Notes: generated by a model not told the origin, from the letters alone. A DNA stretch of 64,000 nucleotides from Brachionus rotundiformis (GCA_016802295.1 JAESIW010000115.1:1036892-1100891), one strand, 5' to 3'. Shown: positions 25,506 to 39,009, counted from the first letter of the stretch. Numbers and translations: made by a program.

Positions 25506-26589
25506 ACAATCACCATTTTTTTTCCAAATATTTTTGACAATTCTAGTCATTTTGTAAGTAAACAAATCAAAGCTTTCACTAAAAGGTGACATAAAGGACT
25601 TCTTAAAATAAAGCCTAATTTTTAGAAATATTTATTTAAAAAAAATTATTTATATCAATGCCTAATTACAGAATAATTACAGAATAATAGAATAGGTAAT
25701 GTGCCACCAATGTTTTATGTTGTTATATGGCTCAGATATGTTTTAATATTTAATGTTAGATATTTTAGCTATGTTTATTGATATATAGCTTTTGAACAGT
25801 GTCATTTGACGTCCTTTATTCAAAATAATATTAAATTTTTTACTAATTTTATTTTTTGTAATTTAAGGCCAAAATTGGACAATATTCCGAAAAAAATTTC
25901 CACAAAAAAAAGAGAAAAATCAAAAAACTAAGTCAATTTTTAAAAAAAAAATTTTAATTAGTAATTTTAAAATGAGCATTACTTAGTGATCTAATAGAAA
26001 ATGCCTTTCTTTACTTTTCTTTCGGTTCTTCTTCTAGCTTAATCACAAAAGAGCTTGTAAATAACCAAAAAAAACAATCTTCTAGTCAAACAATTCCAAA
26101 TAGTCGCCAATTAGGAGCCAAGTTTTGGTTAATTTTTTCAAAGTTGAGTCGCTTAATGTTTTCATTCAAATCTTCAGTTTGATCTCAGTTTGGATAATTA
26201 AATTTTTAAACTCTCATGCGGCCAACAGAACAGTATTATCAAGTTGTACATAAAAAAATAGAAAATAAAAACGAAAAAAAAAAGAGAAAAAAATCGCGGT
26301 TCTTATTAGAATCAAAACAATTCAGTCATTTTTGAAGTGAAGTCAATGGTGAAATTGGTAATCAAAACTTGGAAGCTTAAATCGACTTTTTTTTTCTTAG
26401 ATGAAGATGAACCAAATTTAAATTTTTTAAATCATTTGATTTTTTTAAATTAATTTTTTTACTAATTTTAAAACTTTTTAAAAATAAAATTTTAAAATAA
26501 ATTGTTTATTTAATTTGGTCATTTTAAATTAAAAGTCTAAAATATGTCAATTTTAATAAAAGATTCTCTGAGCTTAAATGAAGCTAATT
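25506..26589. other. CELF 3' flank / probable 3' UTR
   Basis: AT-rich sequence after the CELF stop with several A-rich runs. Long 3' UTRs are usual in this family. No gene is visible. Confidence 0.5.
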
Positions 26590-26760
26590 GATAGTAGTAG
26601 TACCAAATTTTCTGGAAGCTTATTCCAGTGCTTCGCCACTCGGCTTGTGAAGAAATTTCTTCTAATTCGGCTGTTTATTCACAGTTCTGACCACGTTTTC
26701 CTTTACTTTTCGGACCTTTCTTAAATGAATATCATCAATTCAATCTTAGACATCTCAATC
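26590..26760 (-). mobile_element. C-terminal scrap of CR1-like non-LTR retrotransposon (family B)
   Basis: The minus strand at 26690-26605 reads RIRRNFFTSRVAKHWNKLPE followed by NLV. This is the classic end of CR1/Jockey-type polymerase proteins (FFSNRVVxxWNxLPExVV). Further upstream on the minus strand (near 26750) is LIEMSKI, as in RGDLIEMYKI. The coding end is followed by ACTACTACT on the minus strand (26592-26602), a short 3' tail shared with two other copies in this window. Sequence at 26830-27030 is rich in AAGATCTTAC-like palindromic words that I cannot explain. Confidence 0.75.
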
Positions 26761-27289
26761 AGGTAGGTATCACATATAGTTGTAACATTTTCTAGAGAAT
26801 GGCTATTTAAAACAATCCCATGACCTAAATCTTGATAAGATCTTACTTAAGATCAGATAAGAAACTTACCTTATTCTGAGTAAGAACTTGAAACAAGATC
26901 TTATACTTTCAGTAACAGAACTTTGCATGGTTCGGTATCGGATCTTACAAGAGATTTCTAGGAAAAAATAAGTAAAATTAAGACTTTATCTTACTATCTT
27001 ACTGAACTTACTGAAGATCCATATACGATCTTTAATTGTAATTTAATTGTATTTAAATAAAAACTTATTATTTTGGAATATCTTTTTTTTTTCTTAGAGA
27101 AACTAAACAAGTGATTTCATTTAGAGTAAGATTTTGATAATTTATCTTAAAATTTTCTAGATGAAGGATTACATTTTGAGCTTCTTAGTCGTTTAGAAGA
27201 TCTTGAACACATTAATGACAATTCAGAGTTATGCGATTTTGTTTTGAGTTTACACGAGAAAAGAAATTTAACCAAAAAAGAGTTCAACA

Positions 27290-27770
27290 TTTAGGGCCGA
27301 ATTCAAAAAGAAAATTAAATCGATTTGAGCTAGAACAATTTGAGATTGAAAAATTTGATGATGATGTTTTTATTGGTTTAAGAATTTCGATAGAAAACTC
27401 AATTTTTTACTCTATAAATTCCAAAAAAGCTGGTGAAAATACATTTAATTCAACAGCTCGAAAAAAGTGATTTAAAAGAGATTTTTATAAATTCAATCAC
27501 ATTCTTAAACCAAACATATTTAAAAGATACTTTTTAATTACTAGAGATACTAAATATAATTACTTGTTTACTAGACCTACACTTATCTATGGGCTTGAAA
27601 ACATTGTCCTAAGTAAAAGTCAAATAAAAAAATTGAAAATAACTGAAACTACAATGACGGCGTCTTTCCCCAAGAAGCCATTGGGAAGCTCATCATAAAC
27701 AGCGCTACTCATCCGAGCACTTAAATTGTCTGCGAACTAGGCAACTATTTAGACTAGCTTTTTTTAGGAA
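27290..27770 (+). mobile_element. Decayed reverse-transcriptase C-terminal fragment (different family)
   Basis: Plus-strand frames give RDFYKFNHILKPNIFKRYFL and, near 27570, TRPTLIYGLENIVLSKSQIK. The latter matches the VRPVLxYGxENxxLxKxxIxKI region just after the polymerase domain of many non-LTR elements. Stops and a frameshift separate the parts. The preceding open stretch (27163-27292, DEGLHFELLSRLEDLEHIND) may belong to the same insertion but I do not recognise it. Confidence 0.6.
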
Positions 27771-28724
27771 CCAAAAACCAAACGACCTCTCTCAGTCAAG
27801 ATAATGTCTAAACTTAAGGCTTCCAGATTAACGTCTACCTTCAGAGAGTCACCTGTACAGTTGATTCTCACTTCTTTGCCACCACTCTCCACTTTTTTCA
27901 TTCGGAAAAATTGAAATGATTTAAATGACCAAAATGGCACCCTATTTATATCCTTTTGTCAACATGAGTACCTTAACCAGTTCAATTAATTTTAACTAAT
28001 TTATTTATTTTATTTTAAGAACAGATAATCACAGCCTGTTTTCACAATATTTATACGATTCTTATTTTATTACGCAAAATAATTGACTAATTCAACTTGA
28101 CTATTTTTACTAAAATAAACAATATAACTTTGTTAAAAATAGATATTTGATATTAAATATTCTTATTGATTTTATTTCCAGATTTCGGGATTTTTAAGGA
28201 GATAGTTCATTATTATTTAAAAAAATTAAGGAATATAGAATATAGAAAAATACTCTTATTGTTGTTGCTAGTTAAATTATTATAGATAAGTTATCTATGT
28301 AAAATAAAAACATTTCTGAATAGTTTAAAATAATTTATTTGTATAAAAAATTCTATTTTACGAATTTACAAAATTTTACGCTATCAAAACAAAAAAATTG
28401 AATTCGGCGTTTTAGCCTGACAATAAAAAAATTATACAACTGTTTACTTTTAATTTTGTGAAATTGTTTTAAACAAATTAAAATAAAGAAAAAAAATCAA
28501 AATAAATTAAAAAGAAGACTTTAAATTCGGTAAGTTGAGCAAAAAGCATAATTGATCCATTTTGTGATTAAATTTCGAAAACATTTGACAAAATAGAAAT
28601 AAAAACATAAAAAACTCATTCCTCATTAGAAAAAAATATTTTTTTTTTACTTAATTAACACAAAAAATCTTGAATTTAAAAAAAATTATTTTTGCTATTT
28701 TCTTCTTTTATTTTTGTTATCGAA
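27771..28724. other. Intergenic sequence
   Basis: AT-rich sequence between the retrotransposon scrap and the 3' end of the NACHT-WD gene. No gene or repeat stands out. Confidence 0.5.
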
Positions 28725-31700
28725 TCAAACTTTTAAATTTTTGACAAGTCCAAGCAAAGATGCATCTTCATCACTATAATTTCCAAATATAACTCTATTT
28801 TCTTTATTAATATTTGTGTAGTAATCAAGTTTAAATACAAAAAAATTGCTCATTCCAAACAAGCAAGCAGTTATAAAAATTTGGTCAAAATGTTGACACT
28901 CATCCGAGTCTTCGAAATAGAGCATTGAACTATTAGTATCAAGTGACACAATTCTCGAAGGACATGTAATAGATGAAATCAATTGGTCACCTCTGCTTAA
29001 ATCCCACAAACGGACAGTCATGTCATAACCATGAGTATCATAGGTCAGAAAATAATTTTTAAATAGCTCATTTGAATCCAAAAGCTTTATTTTATTTACC
29101 GGAAATCGGTTTGTGTTTATGGTAAACCTAATTAAAAAAATTAATAAAAAAAAATTAAAAATAAAATCATTACTTTTTAGAACCATCTTCTAAATTGTAG
29201 ACAAAAATCTGTGAGTTTTCCAAGCAAGCGATTATTACACCTGTTTCTTCACTTATTTCAACGCAGACAAAATTTTGTTTTGCTTTTAGTTTTTTGAATA
29301 ACTGACCTGTGGTCAAATCGTACACAATAAGACAATTCTTTGTCTCTCCTTCTTCCTACAGAAAAAAATACAATTGATAAAATAGTTATTTTTATAAATT
29401 AGGATTTTTTAAAAATTTAAAGCTTTTTGCCAAATAAAAATTATATTTATTTAAACTTAAATAAACAAATAATATTTAAATAAAATATAAAATTTTAAGA
29501 TTTTTTTTAAATAACTTGGAATCTTAAATTTTTAATCAAAGAAAATTACTCAAATGGCACCAGAAAAATTCTAATTAAATTTGGCTGATCAATCAAAGGT
29601 ATGTTGAGAGAGTCTTAAGATTTTATCAAAGCAAATGATAGATTATTTCTCAATTTAAATATGTCATATTAATTTAATTTCTAATTTATCAATTAAAACA
29701 TTTATAATTTTCAAACTAACCTGACAAGCAGATACCACATATTTTCCAGAATAACTTATCGATGAAATAGAAGTGATGAACTCGTGCTTTGGCTGTCTCA
29801 GATCATATATCAACTTGCGCTGATTCAAATTCCAAACTAGCAATGGAAAAGGCTTTTGCACTTCATCACCACATACCATTATTTTTCCATTTTTGCTCAC
29901 TAGCAAGCTATTTAGGTAACGATCTTCACCAACTTTAAACAAAAACATATTCTCACTATTAGAATTTATTAATGGAACTTTTTTCTCTTCGTTGTCAGCT
30001 TCAGTATCAATAGCAGGAAGCTTCATTAAAATAACACTTAATCTATTTCTGGCCAAAAGAACTATATGACTGGAATCGTGTAGTTCAAAAAGAGCCAGAT
30101 TGGGATTCATTGTACTGTTTAAGTCAAGAAGATGAGAACCTTTGTTCAAATTGATTAAATGCAAGTTTCGTTCAACCAAAACTACTGCGATGTGTTTGTT
30201 TATCAAGCGGACATCTTTAGGCGTTTTGTTAAATTTAATAGTTCTAATTAATTCCAATTCATGGTCCAAGAAACCATTTAAACTAACTTTCCAAATCTTA
30301 ATCTCATTGTAAGGTTGCTCAGACAGTGACAAAAAGCAGCCTTTGCTCAAAAATACCACTTTGGTAAAGTAATAAAGCTCCTTATTGAGTTGATCCAAAT
30401 CAATCAGGCTTTTTTTGTCCAAAATTTGCTTACCAAGCATGAAAAATTGTGGTAATGAGCTCAGATTGTTTGACTTGTCTATAAACTCCATGCTCGTGAA
30501 CATATTCTTGAGTTTGTTGTCCAATTTGGCCATTAAATAAAGTTGGTTTTGATCTTGGTTCAAACTGTACAAGTTTTCATAGAGAAAATTCTCAAAATTG
30601 TCCAAATGTTCGTTTTGACTTTGCTCTATAGACTTATAAAAATTTATATCATGCAAAATGTACAAAATGCTTGAGCTTATAAATGACTTGTTAAGAATCC
30701 ATTTGGGGTTAAGAATAAACTCGCGTAGATAAAATTCCTTAAACTCACTATTTTCTTGGTTAGACAGACAAAAACTGTTTGGTAATTCATGAAATACACG
30801 ACTTTTAAAATTTGTAATTAAATTTGTTCTTTGGCTTAGATTAAAATCAGATCTATTGTAAAATGTATTTATATAATCTTTGTAATCAAAGCTGTTTGTG
30901 CCATATTCAGACCTAAGCTTATACAATATTTGGTAGTTTTCATTTAATATGCTGACTGAATTGGTAAAATATTTGATTGCGTACCAAATTAAGCTAAATT
31001 GATGAGCAATTTCGAATTTATTGAGATTTAGAGATGGATTTGAATTCAGAATCAATTCAATACATTCTGATTGCTTGACACCATAGCGTGAATTCGCCAA
31101 TATATACTTGATGAGTGAAAATATAGGTTCTAAATAAGATTTTTGGGAAATTAATTCCAATTTTTCTAATGGAGTTTTTGACTTCTGGTCAACAAAATCA
31201 AAATCAATTGGATTGGTACTGTTCTTAGACGAGTTGGCAAATATTTTCGACACATTGTCCAAGAAACTTGTGCATGAATCCACATTGGACATGGTGATTA
31301 TCAATTTAAGCCTTGATTGAGACATTTGAGAGTATAAATTAGCTATAAATGTTTCTATTAGGCGACATTCTTGTTCATATTTAATCAAGCTATTCAAGTT
31401 GTTTAATATGATTATTATTTCCTTGTCTTCATTTTCTTTTTTCGAAAAATATTTGTTAAGTCCAATTGACATGTTGTCAACTAATAACTTTGGACACTAA
31501 AAATTTGAAAAAAAAGATTAATTCTTTTTTATATAAATTAATAAAATTTTTTGATTTTCCGAAACCTTGATTTTTGTTTAAAAATAAAAATACTACAATA
31601 ACAAATCATTTATAGTTTGATCAATATAATATCCAGATTAAATCCTTTATTACCAAATAAGAAATAAAACTTGTTCCAATTAGCTAGAAACAATTAAAAT

Positions 31701-34611
31701 GATTCTTTTAGACAATTTATTTAATCCTAAAATATATTAGTATCTTTTAAGCTTTTTACTTTTCTATATATAAACATACTGCTGTAGATTAACTATAACC
31801 ATAATAGCCAGCATTTACCTAATATAATAGTTATGACTGAAAAAATGCCAAAATTATTTTTTAAAAATATTTTTGAAGAATTTCAAATTAAAAAAATTAA
31901 GTTAATTGTTTAAAAATTAATAAATTAATAAAAGCTTTTTTTAATTTTTGGCTTGGGATTTATGCTTTTTGGAGCAAAACTTACATCAAATGCACACGAT
32001 TCATGTATTTCGATAATATAGCACAGCTGATGGAAAATACTTTGAAGTAAAGTGGTCAAATCGGCGGAGAGTATTGAATGGTTACAGTAACGATAAATAA
32101 TAGCAGACTTTGCATTTAAATCAGTCTTTTTACTATTGGTATCTATGCATTTATTTAACCATTTGGACATCAACATGTCAAAATAAGTTAGTTTTTCATT
32201 GTAACTAGGTTCTTGACTGTTTAATTTGCTGTCATTGTAAACAATCAATGGGTGAGTGTATGCGGAATATTTATCATTTAAATAGTCGTTTAGCATAGAA
32301 TCTAGCTTAAATGAATAATAATTGAAATTATTCAGGCTTTTTAAATAACTATAGTAATTGTAATGTTTGTAAATTTCATTTGCTAATTGTTTGTCAATTT
32401 CTTGAAAAAAATTTAAAAAAAAATTAAAAAAATTATAAAAAATTGTCCATATTTATAAACTCACTCAATGCAATTACATTGTTTTGATTTTTTGTTAGCT
32501 CAAAAGTCAATTTATCAATTAACGATTTGACAGAATTAAGAATAAAATCATTCAAGATAGTCGATGGGTTACCATTAGATGAGCTGTTTAAATTTTCGCC
32601 AGCAAAATGCTTGTATTTATTGGTCAAAACTTTGGACTGGAGTAGCCTAAGCATTTTAGTATACCGCATGCTATTGAATTCATTTGAACCAGTGCGATTG
32701 AATGTCGAATCCACTTTGGTCATATGCACCCATATTATTGACTGAGGTTCAGCATTACTTACAATTATTTCTATCTCTTGTTGCTGAATTGATTTGATGT
32801 ATTTCAAGCCAAAAGTTATCTCATTACCCGAATCTATGCTCTCAGACTCTACTTTTCTAAATACTTGGTATAAAGTTTCCATTTCTGTATCGAATTGGTT
32901 CGAATCAAAAAAGTCTATTTTCAATACATATGATTGCATGGTTTTGTCTAGTTTATAATATTTATGAAACAAATCTGTCAAATTGGCTAAATTTAGCTTT
33001 CTCTCCAGAATATTCTTGTAGTCACTTTCATCTATTTGGTCTGGACACAACAAATCATCCCAATTCTCTGCTTCAATTTGACCCTCTGATAAATAAATCT
33101 TTAAAAAACAAATTTAATTCTAATTTCAATTTAGATTAGAAAGTTGTTTATTCTTACCACGTAAGCATTATAGCCTGGTAAGAAACTATTATATCTTTGA
33201 TTTGAATAGCTAACTCGTTTTACATTCAACAAGTCATTCAAAATCATAACTCCCAAAGCCCGTCTAAAATATTTATTACTCAATAGATTAATTTGTGTCC
33301 CATTTGATCTATAATTGTTCAAATTGATAACATTTAAGTCACAAGTATTGGTTTTGTGTTGTGCACAATAAAGTCTCAAATACTCAAATAAGCTCATTTG
33401 ACCAAGATCAGCACTTTTTTCGGCATTTTGGAACTCGTCATTTAAGTGTTTGTCCACCAATGCCATGTTGGTCTTCATCAAGCTGTCACTTATTTGTGAC
33501 AGATCTTTTAAATAATATGGTATACTGAGATAAACCTGAATTTCGCTGTTTAATTTCTTTGGCATGCCATGGCTTACAAAATCTCTGGACTGATCGAGGG
33601 CTATTAATTTTTCTATGTCATCGTGTGAGTTTAGCAAGTACTGAGTTCGAATAGGTAGGTTGTAAATAGAGTAAACACCCAAATGGTTGGTTGTTTGCCT
33701 CAATTGGTTTGACGAGTTTCCATTTGATTCATTCTTTGAGAAAATAATATTAGCATTTTTTTTATTAATTAAAATATTGAGTTCTTAATGTAATTTTATT
33801 TCATTTGAAAATGCCCAAAAAATATTCATCATTATAGAGCTTTGATTCAAACAAAACATTTAAAGTTAATTTTGGTACATACCAAATTTTTGCTAAACTG
33901 GTTCGTAGACTGCTCAACTAAGTTTATTGATTCTGTCAATTTAGTCTCATCTATATTTACCAATTGCGAGTCAATTAGTGTATTTGAGCTTGAAAGCTTG
34001 CTGAATAGATTGGTAATCGGTTTTAAGAGCGAGTTGTTGGAATTTTGCTTTTGAAAAACTTTGATTGTTGTCTCTTGGGAATCAGGCCCGGACTTTGCAT
34101 TCTTTTTATTTTTTTTCCGGAAAGACGTCGAGTTTTGAGTTCGATTGGTCAGATTTGGATCGCCAACATTGGTCTCTGTATCATTACAGTCCGTAATTTT
34201 TACGTACTTGTTAACACAACCGCTACTGCCTAAATCGGTCTCATATGTCAAATTTTTAGTCCTTTTTAAAAAAAAAACTTATATAAAGTCTAATTTAAGA
34301 TATTTCGTTTGATTATTTAAAATTTATTTAATTCAAAAAGTCTAAAATAACAAATTTTGTTTATTCAAGAAACATATAAGTAGAAGACGGATAAGTTTGG
34401 AAACATTTCAAATAAACTAAAGCGTATTTTAAAAAATTTTTTTGGATAACTTGCCAAATTTTGCCAAATTAGTTTCAATAAATTAAATGCAAAGGAAAAA
34501 ATAGTTTTCTAATAGATTAAATATTGATAGATAATTCTAATTAAAAAAAAATTATTACCTGGATTCGCGTTTATCTTCAGATAGATGGGCCCTAGAACAT
34601 GCGCAACCCAT
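28725..34611 (-). CDS. NWD1/NWD2-like NACHT-WD repeat protein with degenerate nucleotide-binding site
   Basis: Exons in coding order: 34611-34559, 34261-33883, 33733-33158, 33098-32465, 32400-31985, 31496-29721, 29355-29174, 29127-28725; all phases fit, about 1472 residues. The N-terminus MGCACSRAHL suits N-myristoylation at Gly2 and palmitoylation at Cys3/Cys5 (inference). A basic, low-complexity linker precedes an NWD-type N-terminal domain (WDDLLCPDQID, YYKLDKTMQSYVL). The NACHT entry motif HPLIVY (about residue 597) is followed by NDSKLNSQEP where GxPGSGKT is expected. The Walker B position is IIIILNNLNSL (about 713-723) instead of hhhhDDLDQL. Downstream are helical regions like those of NWD proteins (RVFHELPNSFCLSN; YGVKQSECIELIL) and WD-like blades, the clearest being DMTVRLWDLSRGDQL in the last exon. 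Family assignment rests on motif order; TEP1 or NPHP3-like relatives are less likely. Confidence 0.65.
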
Positions 34612-37437
34612 TAATAGACTATATTTAAGATTACGTTTGGAGGTAATTTTAACAATATTTTCTCATAAAATTATCAACCGATTTAAATTTTTATTGTCGT
34701 AGATTGTTGGTGTAGATTGGTGACAACAGTATTTACATATTTGGGTACAAATAGCTTTGCTTGTCAAAATAAAACATTTAAGTCTAGATAAAATATAAAT
34801 TTTAAATTAGCTCTAGGCTTTGGATGCTCTGGTATACGGCAAGTTAGACTACCATTTGAATATAAGAATTAACTAGATATTATTAGATAGATTGCTTTTA
34901 TTTTATGTTTTAAATATATTATTTTTATAATCTTTTACTTCTTCGTTTGCTCCTTTAGTTATTAATTTGAAATTTAATTTAACATCAACATAAACAACAA
35001 CAAATCGCAAGCTATAAAAAACAAAAATAATAAAATAATACTAAGAAAAGCCTTAATAATAATATATTATGTTTTTAAGAATAAATTGAAATAAAATATG
35101 AATTTGAAATTTTGAAATCAAATAGCTTGAGTTTAAGATTTCAATATAAAGAAAGAAAATATATTTTCTTTAGTTTGAATGATTGAAACAAGCAACCAAC
35201 TATTTGGAAAAGGACCAATTGCTGAACAAACCAAACTGATAGAACCAATCTATTGATTCCTTATTTATTTTCCATAAATACCAAAACCAAAACCACCTTT
35301 TAGCATAAATTATTTTAAATATTTTTCTAGATACGAATTGTATAGATATTATTATAGCTCTATTCGCTAAATAAATAATTTTGCTTCAAATTGAAATAAT
35401 TTATTGAAAATTTACTTCTTGTTGGCTGAAAATCTTATGCGTCGTCGCTCATACCAAATTGAACTTATGATCATTGTTATTAAATATTTGCCTAAAACAA
35501 GTCTTAAGCTGTTTCCTCAATCAGATCAATTATTACTTAACTTAAGAGAAAATTTTATCAATTGAATTAAAATTTATCTAATATTCTTTTAAATGCTGAA
35601 AGCAAAGGTTAATGTTTCTATCAGATAAGGTTACAGTCGATTAATTAGTTCATCAAGTTCTAATAGCAGTATTCAATAGGATTCCCAATGAAATATCTTC
35701 TAGGGAGGAATTGTTATTTAATTTAGAAATTAGCTGAATAAATTGATTAAGTTATGAGTAAAATTTGAACCAAATACTAAACTATTTATCATGATTTTAG
35801 CCAAAGCAAATAAACTAGAACCATATAACTAGTTAAAAAATTAATCTTTAAAAACACACTGTAATATGAAGCCTTTTTATTTTAAATTGGTTTTAATTGA
35901 CTTTACCTTTAGAAGCATTTCAAGAATAGAACAAAAAATCAAATTTAGAAAAACTATCAATTTTCGCTGCTAAAATTTTTATATTATTTTATTTGAACAA
36001 TATTTTAAATTAAAGATTAAATTGAATACTTAAAAAAAAAGTTTTTTTTCTTTTTTGATAACTCAAATTATTATTTTAAAGTTGTAAACCAAGGAATAAG
36101 ATTAAATAAAAGATGCTTTCGAAGCTAATGTTAAATGAAAACTTCATAGCAATTAATTATTAATTAAAAATTTAGAGTCTTGCAGATAAAGATATTTATT
36201 GATATAATTTAAGGCTCTGGCTATTGTGATTACGAATACGTCCTATTCGATATTTACATTTTCAAACTTATCATCAAGATACTATAATAATTAATTTTTA
36301 TAATTGCTTTTTTTTATTGAATTAAATTTTAACTTAAAGCACTTAGAAAAAAAGCTAAGTATTAAATCTCAAAGGAAAAGAAATTTGTCATAGAAACCAT
36401 AAAAATGTTTTTCTTTAAATTACAGAATCATTTAAAGCTCTTTTTTTAATAAATAGATTTACTGCGAGCGTAAAATTTAGCTTACATAACTATTAATTAT
36501 TTGTTCAATTAAAAAATAAATTTTTAAGCAAAATTATAAAAATTAACTTTATAGTGTCTAATTTTTACTAAAAAAAAAAACATCTTGTTTAAATTTTAAT
36601 CTTTTTTAACAACAGTAATTATTGAACTAATTACATTCCTCAAATAAGAATTTGTTTGAAACCCTTATCTATGATGAGAAAATGTAATGAAAGATTTGCT
36701 CTTTGAGATTCTTGGTAAAAAAATTGAAATTTAATAATTAATTTTTTTATTCTATTGAAAAAATAATAATTTTTTTAATCTGAATTATCTATTATTTTGA
36801 AAAATATTTCTTAAATAATAAACTTACAAGTAAATTCTGCGCTTGATTTATTGATTTTAGTCTTAAAATATTAGATATTAAGGTATTAAATCAAAATGAA
36901 GTTATAAGAATTCGAGTAAAATCAAATTTATTCTATTAAATAATTATCATACATGATGGATGTAATTGTCTTGCCTCATTAAATAAAAATCAAGAGAATA
37001 TGAAAATTCTGCTTTAGCAAGTTTGAGTCAATTTTATCTGTTTTTCAATTGTATATTAAAACAAGTTTAATTTTCCTACAATAAATTAAGGTTAGGTTTA
37101 ATTTAAGGTTCATTTAAAATGAATTTTTTTATTCTGTAAACGATTATTTTGATAAAACTAGAGAAAAATGACTGAGTCATTTTCAATTCTTACACACCAG
37201 TACCAAGGCCAGAACGAAATCAAATTTCAGAGAAAAATCTTATCATTTTAGTCACGTTATAACACCAACTAGAATTGAAATCGACCATTATGCCATTAAT
37301 TACTAATTGAAAATTAAAAAAAAATTTCTCTTATTTAACTCTAAAATAATGTTTTATTTCTTTTAGAATTAAATTGCCATAATATTCAGCCTTTAGGATA
37401 TTATATTTAATAATATTATTTTGACTAAGTTGTCAAA
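34612..37437. other. Intergenic region between NACHT-WD gene and YLPM1
   Basis: 2.8 kb of AT-rich sequence lying between divergent genes. I see no exon, RNA gene or clear repeat. Confidence 0.5.
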
Positions 37438-38466
37438 ATGAATAATAAAGGAGTGCCTCAAATAAATCCAATGCTTTTAAATCCTCAATGGATTCAATAC
37501 CAAAAATCACTGAAGCAGGATCAGAATTTGAAAAGTCAGCCTCAACCTTTAATGGGAAAATACAGCGTAAATGAGACAGATTTTACTGGTAAAATTGTCC
37601 GCTTTGACCAAAAAAATGACCAAAAGCTAATCGAAGAATACTTCAGGCAAGAAATAAACCAACTGGCATCAGACATAACTAAGTTGGATAATTTTGAAAT
37701 AGAGGTTCAAAGTGTTGACTACAAGCATGGTTTGTCATCTAGTGTAAATACAATAGTCAATTTTGGCAAACTGTGCGAAGATCAAGTGGCTGTAGATCAA
37801 GAGCCAGAGGTTCAAAAGGAAGCAACAATAAATTCTCAGCTGTTGGAATTAATGACAAGCCATACCAGACAACCGCCAGTAAAAATTGAAGATCTCATTT
37901 TGGAGCCATCTAGGAAGCGGCGACCACATAAAATTGTGATTATTCTTCGCGGTCCGCCTGGCTCTGGTAAGTCTTTTATTGCCAATTTGATCAAACAAGA
38001 AGAGGAAAAGCATTGCAGTCCATCTGACAAACCAAAATATTTAAGCATAGACAACTACTTTATTAGTGAACAGGAAACAAGTGGCAAAAGTCAAATTTTG
38101 ATGAAATATGAGTATGATAAAACAATGGATGAAGCTTATCAAAAAAGTTTGATAAAATCATTCAAAAAATTAATCGATGATGACTTGTTTAATTTCATAA
38201 TTGTTGATATGATCAATGAGAAAAAAAGTTACATTGAAGATATGTATTCTCATGCAAGACTAAAAGCGTTCCAAGTCTATATTGCAGATTTAAATTTTAT
38301 AGATATAGATACTTGTTTTAATAGAAATGTTCATAATCGAACATTGGAAGATATTAAAAAAATTAAAGATTGTTGGGAAAAATTGAACGATTCGTATTTA
38401 TTTCTTGATATTAGTTTTTTTATAAAAGAACCAAGTGAAATAAGACAAGTAGAGATGGCAGATTGA
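37438..38466 (+). CDS. YLPM1: YLPM1-like P-loop nuclear protein, single exon
   Basis: Homologue of YLPM1/ZAP3, a nuclear protein with a C-terminal P-loop kinase-like domain, reported to bind RNA and protein phosphatase 1. This copy has 342 residues in one exon. The start is an ATG preceded by CAAA. Walker A is GPPGSGKS (about 172-179). Family-typical segments follow in order: KPKYLSIDNYF, MKYEYDKTMDEAYQKSLIKS, FNFIIVDMINEKKSYIEDMY, FQVYIADLNFID, CFNRNVHNRTLEDIKKI and the closing RQVEMAD (human counterpart ends similarly). Vertebrate proteins exceed 1900 residues because of long Pro/Gln-rich N-terminal regions. Here only about 160 residues precede the P-loop, and they keep the IDNF/KIVRFDQ-like stretch. 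An AATAAA at 38490 follows the stop. Confidence 0.85.
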   Translation: MNNKGVPQINPMLLNPQWIQYQKSLKQDQNLKSQPQPLMGKYSVNETDFTGKIVRFDQKNDQKLIEEYFRQEINQLASDITKLDNFEIEVQSVDYKHGLSSSVNTIVNFGKLCEDQVAVDQEPEVQKEATINSQLLELMTSHTRQPPVKIEDLILEPSRKRRPHKIVIILRGPPGSGKSFIANLIKQEEEKHCSPSDKPKYLSIDNYFISEQETSGKSQILMKYEYDKTMDEAYQKSLIKSFKKLIDDDLFNFIIVDMINEKKSYIEDMYSHARLKAFQVYIADLNFIDIDTCFNRNVHNRTLEDIKKIKDCWEKLNDSYLFLDISFFIKEPSEIRQVEMAD

Positions 38467-39009
38467 TGGATTATTTTTTTCTGTATTTAAATAAATTATT
38501 TTGTAAATTTTTTATAAATAATAATCATTTGAATCATTCATTTAAATCCTTAATTATTTTTTATTATATTTTATAGCTAGGATTTATTTGAATAAGAATT
38601 ATTTGAAAATTTGAACAATTTTGTCATTTATAAGTATAAATTATTAATGACAAAGATTAAATAATTTTACTAATTACATCTAGAAATTTAAATTTATCTA
38701 TTTTTGCAGATAATCTTACCATTTTCTATCTAGGTAAAATTGAATCAATCTATCTTTTATTAATCAAATAATATTTTATCCAAAAAACAGAAAAAAATTA
38801 AGCACTTTTGATTCTGTTATACGAAAATTTAAGGAAATATCGTGAATTAAGGTTGAGAAATTTAGTTCAGCACCCAAAAATTTTTAAGTTTCTTACACAT
38901 TTTTATTAAAAACACAAAAATAAAAAAAAACAACTTTTATTTTTTTTGACACCAAATTAATTAAAATGACAAAAAAATAAAAATTTATATACTCTCACAG
39001 CTATCTTCT
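38467..39009. other. Intergenic, YLPM1 3' flank
   Basis: AT-rich sequence with no feature beyond the polyadenylation signal at 38490. Confidence 0.5.
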
